From the NCBI RefSeq assembly GCF_030272615.1, contig NC_081413.1, forward strand, positions 164,579,080 to 164,643,079: a stretch of DNA of 64,000 nt. Reading direction: 5' to 3'. Shown one piece after another: positions 34,581 to 46,115 of the stretch (positions are counted from its first letter, which is position 1; each line of letters begins with the position of its first letter). Made by a program: the position numbers and the translations under genes. Under the pieces are notes generated by a model, which saw nothing but the letters and a program-made list of their open reading frames with translations, searched no databases and was not told the DNA's origin. This DNA is from Cryptomeria japonica (lineage: Eukaryota > Streptophyta > Pinopsida > Cupressales > Cupressaceae).

Positions 34581-36170
34581 TCTTTTACTTTTTTGGGATC
34601 AGACAGTGCCACAACGTGGTTTTCACCATAAGACCCTTGATTTGTTTTTATTTTTATATTTTTGCGACTGGAAGGCCCAACACCCTCACCAAAATATGCC
34701 ACGCTGTTGAGTTATATAGTGTATCCTACCTTATGGTCCCCGGGGGGAAGATCATCTTGTATGCCTAGATAGTCAATAAAGGCTTCATCATTTTGGAATG
34801 TGTCGAACTGTGCAGGTCCTTCATGGTCCCAGTCAATAAGTTGGTGGTGAACAAGGGGAAGGCCTTTGATGTCTTCGAAGTTAGCGGGGCTAAGAGTGAA
34901 GATGTAGTTATATTCAGGTATGTCGAGGTAGTTATTGAGGTCATCGTTGGCACTCTCCTCATCTATCTCGATCATGAACGAATTCAAATTGTCATCACTA
35001 GTAGTGCATTCTGGGATGGGTGTTCTCGTTCTTCATGATTTCAACCTAGAACCTAGAGGCAAGTACTGTGTGGGATCCTCAGGGGTTACCTCTTGACCCA
35101 CTTTGAATTTTCTACAAAATTCCTCTTCTTTTGTGGGTTCACCTGGTTCTCTGAATGTCTCGGTGAGTTCATAGTCACTGGAGGATTTGTTTGAATCCCA
35201 TTCCCATTCATTGGAGTCTATGGAATAACAATTCTCTTGTTGATTTATGGCAGCTTTGATTTGTAATGCTTCTTCTGTCTTTCGAATGTTTTCCTTGGAA
35301 GATATGAAACCAAGTCCTTTCGAGCGTTCTTTTTTTAATGTTAATTCTGGTTGTAAAGGTTCAATGATGCCTTCCTTTCTTAAGCCAAGAGGACTTTTGC
35401 CATCATACCCAAATTTTTGTAGGATCTTGAATCCTTTGCCATACTTTTCACATGGTATGTTGATGTGATCTTGTGTATCATTTTTAGGGTCTTTGTAAAG
35501 CATTTTGTATAAGTCTTCTTCTTCCACTTCACCCCACTTTTGGAAGATAGTAGGATCCCATTTGAGTGTAATGATGGATATCCATTTAGAAGGATGTGGT
35601 CGTCCATATTCTTTTGGGGAACTCATAACTTGTTGTAAGCACATGGTTTGGTTCAAAGTGTATTCACCCATGCCCTTGTCCTGAAATTTTCCTTTAAGCT
35701 CACCTTGATTTGATGTCAAAGGTTTTAATGATTCAGGATCAATATATGTAGAAGAAGGGACAACTTCCCTATTACTTGGAATGATCGTCTCAGTTTTTGG
35801 TCTCAAGTTATTGTTGTATATGAATGGATTAGGATCACCATTAACTGTTATTTCAACCCCGTTGTGAGGAAACTTAATGCATTGGTGGTATGTAGATGGG
35901 ACTGCCCTCATCTCATGAATCCAAGGACATCCTAGAAATATATTGTATGTGAGATCTAGGTCTAGGATTTGACAAACTACATCCTTTGTGACTAGCCCAA
36001 CTCTGAGAGGCAAGGTGACTGTGCCTTTGAATGAACGTTCTTCATCATCATATGCCTTGACAGTAATTTTGTTTGTAGAATTCACAGCTTTGTCTAAATA
36101 TCCCAATTGTTTAATAGTGCTCAATGTACAAATGTTTAGACCTTCTCCTCCATCTATCAGGACTCATTTT
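34581..36170 (-). pseudogene. Protease (retropepsin) and G-patch region
   Basis: In frame with gag. After an in-frame TGA comes VLIDGGEGLNICT (36137-36170), the retropepsin active site (D-G-G), then LPLRVGLVTKDVVCQILD and FLGCPWIHEMRAVPST. The open part 35033-36124 also carries a G-patch-like segment (YGKGFKILQKFGYDGKSPLG). Further acidic residues continue to 34712 and, in the same frame, to ~34481 (GEN words). The RT is in another frame, so a frameshift lies at about 34560-34640. The same domain order (protease then G-patch) is seen in the nested element. Confidence 0.82.
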
Positions 36171-37012
36171 ATTCTATGTTTGTGTAGGAAGGCTTCAATG
36201 TGTAAAGGTGCATTATGTGGCTGACTCATGGAGGCGTCGTTAGCTTCTGTGAATGTAAGGGAGTGTGGAATGGAAAGGTATCCCACCATGGCTTGAAACT
36301 GGTCCACGTTCAGATCGGTAGGGACAATAGCGTCTCTTAAGATTTTGTCAAGAATGGCTTTATGTGCGGGGGATATGCGTAAGAGCTCAATAATGGAGAT
36401 AAGCGCGAGTGTCTTCCCTAACTAATCTACAAGGTCATACTCAGGTTTGGTTGCTGAGAAAGCGATGTTTTTAGCTGGAGCACCTTGCAAAGTAAATTTA
36501 CCTCGATGAGTTGTAACATTACACTCAGAGGTTGGTTCAGAAGAAGGTCCAATTCCTTTCAGGATGATCTTGGGTCTTTGGGTAGAATTCTCAGGTGTTT
36601 TGTCCTTGATGATAATGGTAGAGACATAATTGTCCATTGAAATGTGATTGATAGTTGAATCATAGTTATAAGATGCTTTGGTATAGTTGGTTTGGTGATC
36701 TGTGGCTTTAACTTTTCCCTTGTCATGTTTTGGGAATGGTTCCTTAAACATCTCATGTTATTGGTTAGATGAGTGTCCCTCAATCTCAATGTCACCTCTA
36801 TCAATGAGATCTTGTATGATGTTCTTCAGTCAATGATAATTTCCTATTTTATGACCCTTTCTCTTATGAAATTCACAATACTCATCATCATTCCACCAAT
36901 TTGGTTTAACCTTTGGTTCATATGGAGGTAAATCTGGAATTGTTATTATTTTGTTTGCCACTAGCTTCTTGAAAACTGATTCAAGTGGTTCTCCCAATGG
37001 GGTGTACTTCCT
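36171..37012 (-). pseudogene. Gag C-terminal linker with degenerate zinc knuckle
   Basis: Same frame as gag and protease. Around 36870-36840 the reading contains CEFHKRKGHKIGNYH, then a stop, then LKN. This is a Cys-His knuckle with the last cysteine replaced. The open part 36422-36751 includes YDLVD then TAG. Nucleic-acid binding of Gag would be affected. Confidence 0.6.
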
Positions 37013-38728
37013 TCATGATTTTGAAGTTGTTTGAGTATTCACTTGATTGTTTGTAGAGCTTGATTTGGAAAAAATGATTTTGGGTCGTATTGTATTGGCA
37101 TCAACAACACCATCATTGACCATGTTTTTGTTTTTATTCCAAAATCTTGGCTTCTCTTTTCCTTTATAGTCCTCTTTGTTTTCTTTGAATATTTTGATGA
37201 CGCATTGCTCAATTAGGACCTTCTTTGTTTCTAAGCCTTTTTCAATGACATCTTTGAAGGTGGATAGACAAGCTTTTCTTAAGTCATAACCAATGTCTTT
37301 GTTAACATTCTGGGTGAACATCTCTACCATTTGTTTTTGTGGAATTTCATAAGAGCATCTGCTGGCTAGATTTCTCCATCTTTGTAAAAATGATGAAAAA
37401 GATTCTCCATCCTTTTGTTTGGTGTTGCACAAAGTAGTGACTGATATGTCTGTCTCTATGTTGTATGAGAAATGTTGGATAAATGCCTCTGCTAGATCAC
37501 CCCATGACTTAATTCTAGGTGGCAATTGGGAGAACTATTCCATAGCTTGATCACCTAAGCTTTGTGGGAATAATCTCATCAAATATGTCTCTTCCGCTGC
37601 TACCTCAATGCAGGCTATGAAAAATTGTCTTATATGTGCCTTGGGATCCCCTTTTCCTCTATACTTATCAAACTTAGGTGTCACGAAATGTGTGGGAAAT
37701 GGAGGCATTGGAATGCTTTTGTCAAATGGATAGGGACACATGTCTCTCATTGTGTAAGTTGGCTTCAGTGTATTTATGTCCTCCATTTTCTTTTGTAAGT
37801 CCTTAATTTGTTGTTCCAAATTGTTCTTAGGTGGAGATCGACTTCTTGGACCATACCCCATGCCTGAACCATCGAGTGGAGGAGGAGCATGCTGCATATA
37901 TGGATGATATTGATCATACACATGTTCATATGGAAGAGGTCTATAGTGATGCTGCATATATGGACCACTTGGTATAGAGTCATGGTGAGGTATGGAATAT
38001 CTGTTTTGTCCATGTATACCATACTCTACAGGAATGTCATGAGTTTGTTCTAGTGTGTTGCCCCCAAATTTGACGCGGGGTTTCTTTGTGTCCAAATTTT
38101 GATCATGCCTTTAGATATCCAATTGCTTTGGTGGTTGGTCCTTAGCATTTGCATGTGGTTGAGCATATTTTTCTGCATAAGACTTCCATAATGGTTTGTG
38201 AAGGTGAGTATCATATGCTTGACCATGTGTATGTGGGACCTCTGGTTTTTGAAACAAAGCTGATGGTGATTCAGGCACAAGATGTGGTCCTCTATTGCCT
38301 CCACTATTAGGCCTCCTTTGATCCATGTTGAGGTGAGGTTGTTGCAAAGGTCGATTTTCCATTATTTGAGACATGTCAAAATCGTGAGGGATCTTGGCTC
38401 CACTTTGTGCCATCACTTGTAAGAAATATTGTCTATATATCCTCATTATTTCCTCAACCAATCGATTGAAATGAGGATCCATAATGGAGTCTTCCACTTC
38501 TACTGAATGTACTGAAATGTTGTCCATATTGTCATTGTGTGTATCATTATTGTTTATAGTGTCCATATTCTCAACATTTGGAATGTTTCTATAGGCATCC
38601 ATGTAAGGTAATGTGGTATGATCAGAATTGAAAAAGACATCATTGTCATACTCATAGGCACTCATGTTTGCAAACTCTTGAGCCTCTTTATCTTCTCTCC
38701 TAGATTTTTGTGAACGGGTTTCAACCAT
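37013..38728 (-). pseudogene. Gag of the 24.5 kb element
   Basis: Three open pieces in one frame (38111-38728, 37535-38095, 37013-37525) separated by single stops. The N-terminal piece starts MVETRSQKSRREDKEAQEFA; the middle has a Pro/Tyr-rich stretch, then FPTHFVTPKFDKYRGKGDPK, AHIRQFF and YLMRLFPQSLGDQAME. The last has SWGDLAEAFIQHFSYNIE, QKDGESFSSFLQRWRNLA and QKQMVEMFTQNV. These are the hallmarks of the plant retrotransposon gag domain. The structural protein would form the particle that holds element RNA. Several stops can be explained by G-to-A changes of Trp codons (for example AMEW to AME-stop). Confidence 0.85.
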
Positions 38729-39209
38729 GAACTAGGTATTGACCAAGATATGGGAGATTTGATGAAGATGGAAAGAGTATGGAAGACCAAGAGTTGGATG
38801 GAATGTAAATGAATCTGAGGTTTAGTTGCAATGTCCAAAGTGTAAGACCAAGTATGTATGTAGTAGAGTAGGTGTGGCTTCCAAAGAGATGATAGTTTCT
38901 CTTGATGAGGTAAGTTGACCTTGACTCTAAGTAAGACCAAATGAGACCCAAACGTGATAGACCTTGATGAGGGACCACTTAGCAAAATGTTGTTGTATGT
39001 AGTATGTTGACAAAGCAAGATGAGGACAAGCAAGTGACCTTGTGACTCAAGTTTAGACAAATGTGAATGTAATGCAAGGTGTAAAGCAATGATGGACTTT
39101 GTGAGACCCAAAGACAAGTTGAATTCTAGATGAAAACCTGAAGAGATAACCTAGGAAGCTCAATAAGTTTGAAACTGACTGTTCTTGTTTGCTGGACTGT
39201 AAAAGTTTT

Positions 39210-39420
39210 TCAATTCTGAACACAGATGTGCTTGTATACTTCATAGACGCACTTAAATGACATGGACGTGGTTATGTCAAACACAGACGCATTTATGAGA
39301 TTTTGTAAATACAATGTTGCTCAAGAGAACATAGACGCATTTCTGCCCTTCACAAACGTGGTTATATGACATAGACGTGACTCTGTCAGACACAGACGCA
39401 TTTCTGAAAAATTTGTGCAA
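39210..39420. repeat. Array of CACAGACGCATTT words in the leader
   Basis: About eight variants such as ACACAGACGCATTT (39280, 39390), ACATAGACGCATTT (39330) and TCACAAACGTGGTT (39350). Reverse-complementary to the words at 18621-18840. Confidence 0.75.
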
Positions 39421-40599
39421 TTTTCTCCGATGTGTGAAGTTGCTTGTTGTGACCAAATCCGAATGTTTGATTGTTTTTCGTGAAAAGAGGATACAATGTT
39501 TGCAAGTGTTTAAACTCAACATGACTAAAAAAAAAGTGTGTTGTTTGATGCAAAATTGTTTTGCATACACTTGAAGACACAAAAGACACAATGTTTTGAT
39601 GTTTGGTCTTAAATGTTTGATTGTTCAAAATAAAACAAGCACAATTCTTATGGCTGGCTAGGACAATAGTTGTTGATCCCACATGGGGTTTCCTCCGAGG
39701 CTACGCTATTCAGAGCAGATACTTAGATGCTTGACCCCACTGGCTCCACCCTCAGCACTCACTTCTCGGGGCAGCCAAGCATCAGTCCCCATGAAAACTC
39801 CTCGTGGTGAACTTTGAATCTCTACTAAGAACCGTATGTGTGTGGGTCGCTCAAGAGGTCCGACCTCCTGACCCAACAACTAGAAGGATTTTGGCTTCTG
39901 AAACAAAAAGGTGCTAGTAAGGGCATCCGCTCGTGTGGCCATACATGTGGCACTTTCAGCTCTGTAAATACAAAAGGCTCCCAGCCGGTAGGGGTTACAC
40001 CCTACAAATGATCAAATACATTTGATCAAACGGGTTTATGGGGAGATATAGTGTCGGTATGAACTAATCAGCACACATTATCCATAGTTTTCACCATGAA
40101 TACAATTGTTTATAGTGGTTTAGAAGAGGTAGGTTTTCCTCGCTACCACTTGGGTCATTCTCTCCTCACTAGTAGTCCTAATGAGCACACAGGGAGACAG
40201 ACCCTCTAAAGATGAAACAAAAAGAGCCTATTGCCCAAGACACAAAAGACACAGGTTCAATTTTAGTGCACCGATTGAAGTGTTTGCTAGTCTATGAAAA
40301 CAAGGCACACAATAAATATCAAAAACCCTTGCCAAGGTCCTGCATCAAAGATTTGTTAGTAGTTGGGACTGTTTCAAATTATCACCCCTTCCTGCAAGCA
40401 CACAAGTTAAGTAAATTTTAGATCCAAAAGACTTTGTGAAATAGGGGCCTTTGACAAAACGATTTTGCTTTCAAGACAAGCTGCACCACTTTTGTTAGCT
40501 AGATCTGAAAATGTTAGCTCAATATAAACCAGATTTGAAATCCGAATAACGAAATGAAACCCTAAAGCCGGATAAAAGACCAAAATGCAAAAAGCTGAA

Positions 40600-40945
40600 C
40601 ACAAACGTAATTTTACCCTACACAGATGCGATTCCGTAATACAGATGCGCTCTAACCCCTCACAGATACGTTTCTGCAAAAAAAAATGCAAAACAAAAAA
40701 GCTGCAAGACACAGATGTGATTAAAATGATCACAAACGCGATTATATCTCACAGACGCGATTAAAATGATCACAAACGCGATTATATCTCACAGACGCGA
40801 TTAAATTGCCCACAGACGTGCCTGTAATGAAAACCTATAGTCTGGAAAATGAAAAATATTGTCTGAAACATAGACGTGATTAAGAGGTTCACAGACGCGA
40901 CAGAAAATAAAAAACGAGATCTCAAAATTCGCAGACGCGGAAATG
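40600..40945. repeat. Array of CACAGACGCGATT words in the leader
   Basis: About twelve copies of TCACAGACGCGATT or TCACAAACGCGATT and close variants, including a perfect alternation every ~20 bp at 40730-40805. This is the strongest copy of the motif in the window. Confidence 0.85.
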
Positions 40946-41029
40946 TCGAAATGTTGCCAGAAATGTCAGATCTGCAATTTCAAAACACAAAATCTACAAC
41001 AAAAAAAATGTTAAATGCAAAAGGGACAA

Positions 41030-41049
41030 GAGTCCCACCGGGCATGCCA
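41030..41049 (-). other. Primer binding site of the 24.5 kb element
   Basis: Plus strand GAGTCCCACCGGGCATGCCA has the form of a tRNA 3' end (TGG start on the minus strand), three bases inside the LTR, the same spacing as in the nested element. I could not assign the tRNA. Confidence 0.6.
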
Positions 41050-41052
41050 AAA

Positions 41053-41846
41053 TGTATATGGTGAAAAGTGGAATAACAATAATGTTTGAAAGACTAAATG
41101 AATTCAACCACAAAACCCTAGCCTAACAACAACAAAGATCCACCATAACATATGAAAATTACCTAAGACAATGCAAATCAAATGAAATCACAAAGATTAT
41201 ATCATCACATGTCCAATAGGGTTTGGATCTCCATTCTTCCTATCTCCATTGATCTTGCTTGATATATTTGCTCTCAAATTTTATGTGTGCATAAGAGCTC
41301 AACAAAGAACGGAAATGTGGTTGTAAGTAGGATCATATATGAAAATTCGAATGCTGGGATGCTTGATTAGAATGCATAGCTGAATGATTAGGGTTGATAA
41401 TGAAGGAAGCATCTCTTTATATAGAAGACACTATAATAAATGGAGGGATAAGATTGAGAGGTGTAAAAGATAAATGGTCAGCTATGATTAAAGGGTAGGT
41501 AGAGAAAATAAGAAAATAATAAGAGGGTAGGTAGTGTAGGAATTAAGAGATGAATGACATGTGTCATGGGTAGAAAAGACTAATGAATTAATTAAATAAA
41601 TAAATATTTATTTAATTAATAGAAGAAGTGGGATCAATTAAATAAACAAGACATTTATTTCATTTAGGAAAAAGGGTAATTTAAATAAATAAAAGTATTT
41701 ATTTAAATGAGAAATAAGGCTAGAAGAAGATAAATGAATTAATTAAATAAATAAAGATTTATTCAATTAATAGAAGAATTAGGGTAAAATAATTAAATAA
41801 ATAAATATATTTATTTAATTAAACTAGACAATTTTAGGTGTCTACA
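41053..41846 (-). repeat. 5' LTR of the 24.5 kb element
   Basis: TGTATATGG...TGTCTACA, 794 bp, followed by ATAAT (41847-41851). TATA-like TATATAAAG (minus) near 41416-41427. Confidence 0.93.
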
Positions 41847-44254
41847 ATAATAATATAATATTATATTATAATTAAATATAATTATATATTAATTTATTTA
41901 ATATCTTCCATTTTGTATCGTGACTACTAGCATAATATATTTAATAATATATATAATATACGTTGAGAGATATCCTTCTCAAGGTGACTATTTTTTAGTA
42001 AATTTCTAACATACAAGTGCAATAGGCACCTCAAGAAAGATATCTCTTAGCGTGTGTGTGTGTGTGCACATGCACACACATTAGTTCAATTAGTCAAGGA
42101 TATGACATGAGAATTGCAGTAATTAATGACAAATTTATTTTGATCAACTCAGTGATGATGTAGTGACTAGACCGACTTAATTTGATTAAATATGATTTAT
42201 TTAGTCTAGTTGGAATACGAATAATATGGTTAGGAAATGTTGTTTATCATACAAAATATGGTGCTTGAAATTTGACATTAGACATAGGATTGGAGGGAGT
42301 GGTGAATATAATTTTTTAGGTGTTTATAGTATATATAAACAAAGTATGCATTCATATTTAAAGGGCAACATTGAATGGATAGCCATCATAAAAAAATGTT
42401 TGACAATTGAGATTGACCATTAAACTAGTATACCTATATTTAAAAAATATATGTAAAATATGTCGAGAGATATCTTATAAAAGAAGAGAATCATCTGTAA
42501 AATAAATGTTCTTCTAAAATACTAAACAACAAGAATACAAATGTATTAAAGACCTGCATGCAAAAAGTTGTGAATCTAGCTAGAGACAAGTGGCGAGGGT
42601 TCTATTTTATTAGGAGTAATAAAATAACACCTCCACAAAAGCTGAAACATAGCATATTTCATGCATTTACCTGTCATTTGCATGTCAAATTGTTTCAAAA
42701 TGGATTTTTGTTTATTGACATTTTGATGTCATTGTAGATGCCTCTCGGCATAATGAAGGCCTTGAGATGTATAGAGCAATGTCAAAATAACACTACTACC
42801 ATATTTATTACCTTTTACCTATTCAATTATAATAATTTCATAATATTGAAAATTTTATGCTTTAAAATATTTTTTATTAGTTGTATTTTAAGAATTATGA
42901 AATATCAATTAATTCAACATAAGAAATTAAGAGTTAACATATTCCAAATTTAATTGTTTGATGAGTGCACAACTAGTTATATTAAAAATAATAATTAGAA
43001 AAATTATAACTTCTTTAAATTGAATAAATATTAACTTGTGAAATTTATATAAATATAAATTGATTAATTTTTTTATTATGCGAATATATCTTTCTTCTTG
43101 AATTACCCAAGTTGTACAAATGTATTAATAAAATCTTTTAGGATGTCTTATAAGATCATTTCTTTGCATGCAAAAAAAAAGAAAGATAATATATTAAAAA
43201 AAAGAAAAATAAAGAACTATATTTAATAATTTCAAAGTCAACTAAACCTATTAATACAATTAAATAAATCAATGAGTACTAGCTCACTATATATTAATGT
43301 AAGGATTGGGGTTGTATGGTGAATTATTTAACATAAAAAGGAGGAGATTGAAATCCTCAAAAACCTATATATACTTTTATATGTTTAGTTGTCATGAGCA
43401 CCCTTTGCCCAATTGAAGAGGTTATAAAAATTCTCTTCAATATGTCTTTTGTAATCCTATGAAAGTGATTATGTATGGGTTACTCTCTGATATTATTTTG
43501 TAGCTAGCAACACCGACTAAAGTCTTGAAGGAGAATCACAACAACAATTCAGAGCTCCAAGTACAATTATCAAGAGTGCGATCTCAGTTGGCAATCATAC
43601 TAATGACCACAACTGACCTCTATTTAAGAAGTTTAATATCATTATGGAAGATCTTGCACTTTGTACTCTTAGAGACCAATATTATTTTCTCATCTTGTAA
43701 CTTGTTTTCGCTCAAGATAAGAGCTTTCTACCATCTTGCTAATGTGATACTCCTTTATATTCAACTTGTGTTGATACTTGTTGATACCTTCATGCTTTTT
43801 GGCTTGGAGACTCTTCTACCAGATTGTTGTTCTATTTTGTATATTCTTTTTATTTTAATTAATATGCATATTTCCAATTAAAAAAACAAATATATTTATA
43901 TCATAAATAATGACTTTCTTATGAGTTGGTTATTTTTTCTCATCATAAAATATCAATAGTTTTGAATTTTCTAAATGGAAAGGAAAATAATGGTAGAAAT
44001 TGAAACAATTTAATATTTAAGTTCACACATCTTATAATTATAGAAGCAACTTAAAAAACTTCTAAATATGGCTTTGAAAAGTTCATTACAAATCAAGTCT
44101 CATTGAGTGCAAGTGGAGATTTTGTGACCCCTTAATCATTATCTTTAAATCAAAGAAGTTATAGCCTAAGATTTGTGCTTCTATTTCTAATAGCTAAATA
44201 ATTATGCGAGTTTGAGATTTAACTCTTTACAAAATATTTTTTTTTGATATGTTT
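41847..44254. other. AT-rich spacer
   Basis: No convincing gene. It holds an inverted repeat (41960-41985 / 42028-42053) and a GT run (42052-42066). The ORF at 43525-43881 (118 residues, Leu/Ile-rich) shows no recognisable domain; the strongly A/T-rich base composition argues against a gene. Confidence 0.6.
41960..42053. repeat. Imperfect hairpin
   Basis: ACGTTGAGAGATATCCTTCT..AAGGT (41960-41985) is nearly complementary to ACCTCAAGAAAGATATCTCT..GCGT (42028-42053), leaving a 42 bp loop. It could be a small MITE remnant. Confidence 0.6.
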
Positions 44255-44259
44255 GTATG

Positions 44260-45862
44260 TGTGTAGGGGAAAAAGTGACACTAAGCAAACATGCCCTAAT
44301 CTCACTTTCAATCACACACTTGTGGAATACGAAAGAGCCTAGAGGTATCACATAATTGGCTACTTCTTTTTGTGGAAGAGAGAGCCACGGGCTACCTATT
44401 AGGATTTCTATTCCTTTGTTGCAAATGATAGATAGAATGATGCAAGTTCAACTATTAACCCTAAAGTGTAAGTATGAACTAGTAACTTTGAGCACAAGAT
44501 TGTAGAATTGAGATTTAATGATGAACAATTGTAAGGATAAGAGGAGAAATGTAAATGTGTACCTTGAATGGATTTGATTCTGCAAGATCTGCCGTTGAAG
44601 CCGGAAGCCTAAAATATCGAAGCTGCTACCTCTGAAACTGCTAAAATTCACTGAAATGGACAAGGACCAGGGCGCCCAGCGCCCCTGTCCTGGCAGGACC
44701 AGGGCACCCCACGCCCTTGTCCTAGCTTTCTGGGTTGGAATTCAGTGTGAAGTTCTGTCTCGGTCCGCTTCCGTTGGATCTGCAACTTGCGACGTCCTTC
44801 GAATTCGGAAATTTGCACTTATATTTGAAAAGGGTTGTAGGTGGCTATATAGGGTTTTGCCTTAGTCAAACCCTCGCTTTGGTGATTTCCACCTCCATGA
44901 ATAGCCAAGTTGTATAGTAAAAGTTGTGTGTGCAGACCTTGTGTGTGTCCAAGATCCTAAAATGCAAGTAAGCAAGCTAGAGCAACCTAGAAAGTAAACC
45001 CTAATTGCTTGTAAATGATAATGTAAATGCTCCAAATCAAGATGCAAAGTGATCTAAAGCATGAATACAAATGATATAATGAGGCTTATGCAAAGACATG
45101 AAAACAACATGAAATCATACCCAACCCCAAGGGAGGGGTACAAGCCAATCTTCAGTCGGTGATCCCTTATTGCTCTTCAATGCCTTCAAAGCCCTAAATG
45201 GATGAATGAAATTGATGAATGCTTGATGGATGGATGTTGAATGTTGTTGAAGTCTTCAAAAATTTGCTCTTTCGCTGCATAGAAGGCCCCTAAAACCAAA
45301 ATTCTGGATCCTTTCAAATGAAGAAAGAGAGCTCTTATATATGAAACCCTAGGTCTTAATTTCAACTTTTGGCCGACCTAGAGATTGAATCTCCTGCCAA
45401 TTTATTGGGGTTAAGCTTTATTTTATGATTGGATCGCGCTCCTAAAATTCCGGGAAAAATGTCCGGGACCGTGTGCACTCCGGGTGCCATGGTCCTGACA
45501 ACTTTTCACCAAATTTTCAGGGTTGTCGGATATGATGAATTTAGAGAGAATCCCGAAGTTACAGGTGATTTCGAGATGTTTTGACCCCCGAAATCAAGCC
45601 CCCGAGTTCAAAATAGGACCTAATTAGGGTTTTTGATTAAATGATGTATTGGAGGAATAAAATGAAAGGGGCACACTTTAATGAAAAGGGCCCAACTTTA
45701 TGATATGGGAGATGATAAAATAGAACCTTAGACCTAATTAATTTAATTAATTAAGTGCTAAAGGGGAAATGCAATGCAAAATGAAAAATGCGCCAAGGCG
45801 GGTGCTAAACCAAGTGTGAAATTGTACCACCCTAGCAAGTGCGTACAATTTATGACGCTACA
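44260..45862 (-). mobile_element. Solo LTR of the nested-element family
   Basis: 1603 bp matching the 1675 bp LTRs from end to end (minus start TGTAGCGTCATAAATTG, end CTACACA). It has two instead of three GGACCAGGGCGCC units and other small gaps. No internal region adjoins it. The flanks GTATG (44255-44259) and ATATG (45863-45867) agree at four of five bases, as expected of an aged target duplication. Unequal recombination between two LTRs is the usual origin. Confidence 0.85.
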
Positions 45863-46115
45863 ATATGTGTATTTTAAATTAATTGGTAGTTATCTTAAAT
45901 TAAAAACCCTTATCAATGTGCACACTACACTTTAGGTACTATTTTTAGTGACAAGGAGATTTTTTTTTTTCATCGTGTCAAATTATATTATTTTATTAGA
46001 ATTTTTTGTTTAAAAAAATAAAAGGGTAAAAACTTTATTGAAAATCAGAAAAAAGCATTACACAGAAAGGCAAAGCCCCAAGGCCCCTAGAGAAAACAAC
46101 CAAGCCAACCACACA

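Larger units (their letters stand above)
38729..41029 (-). other. 5' leader of the 24.5 kb element
   Basis: 2.3 kb between PBS and gag. 39640-40215 is markedly richer in G/C than its surroundings (for example GGGGTTTCCTCCGAGGCTAC, CTCCCAGCCGGTAGGGG) and has no long ORF, so it could be a structured RNA region. On either side lie arrays of CACAGACGCG words (39210-39420 and 40600-40940). No gene was recognised; several short ORFs cross the arrays. Confidence 0.6.
17298..41846 (-). mobile_element. Tat-type Ty3/gypsy LTR retrotransposon, degenerate, 24.5 kb with nested insert
   Basis: Two 794 bp LTRs (17298-18091, 41053-41846), both TGTATATGG...GTGTCTACA on the plus strand, are flanked by ATAAT on both sides (17293-17297, 41847-41851). 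A primer binding site lies next to the right LTR and a polypurine tract next to the left one, so the element reads on the minus strand. Order from the 5' end: leader with short arrays, gag, protease, RT, RNase H, second (archaeal-type) RNase H, integrase, then a long 3' region with an antisense PMD remnant. Two RNase H domains and integrase last are typical of the Tat lineage. Without the nested 8.29 kb insertion it would be ~16.3 kb. Numerous in-frame stops make it non-autonomous today. Confidence 0.92.

Noticed and set aside
34481-34712. Possible intron between protease and RT, as described in Ogre-type elements
   Set aside because: A good donor (AAG/GTAGGA on the minus strand) is present, but the RT frame can be read upstream (LSEAPEDGRLDILSAS) and the protease frame downstream, so a simple frameshift explains the break better.
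43525-43881. 118-residue Leu-rich ORF
   Set aside because: A/T-rich composition gives Leu/Ile runs by chance; no motif and no homology recognised.
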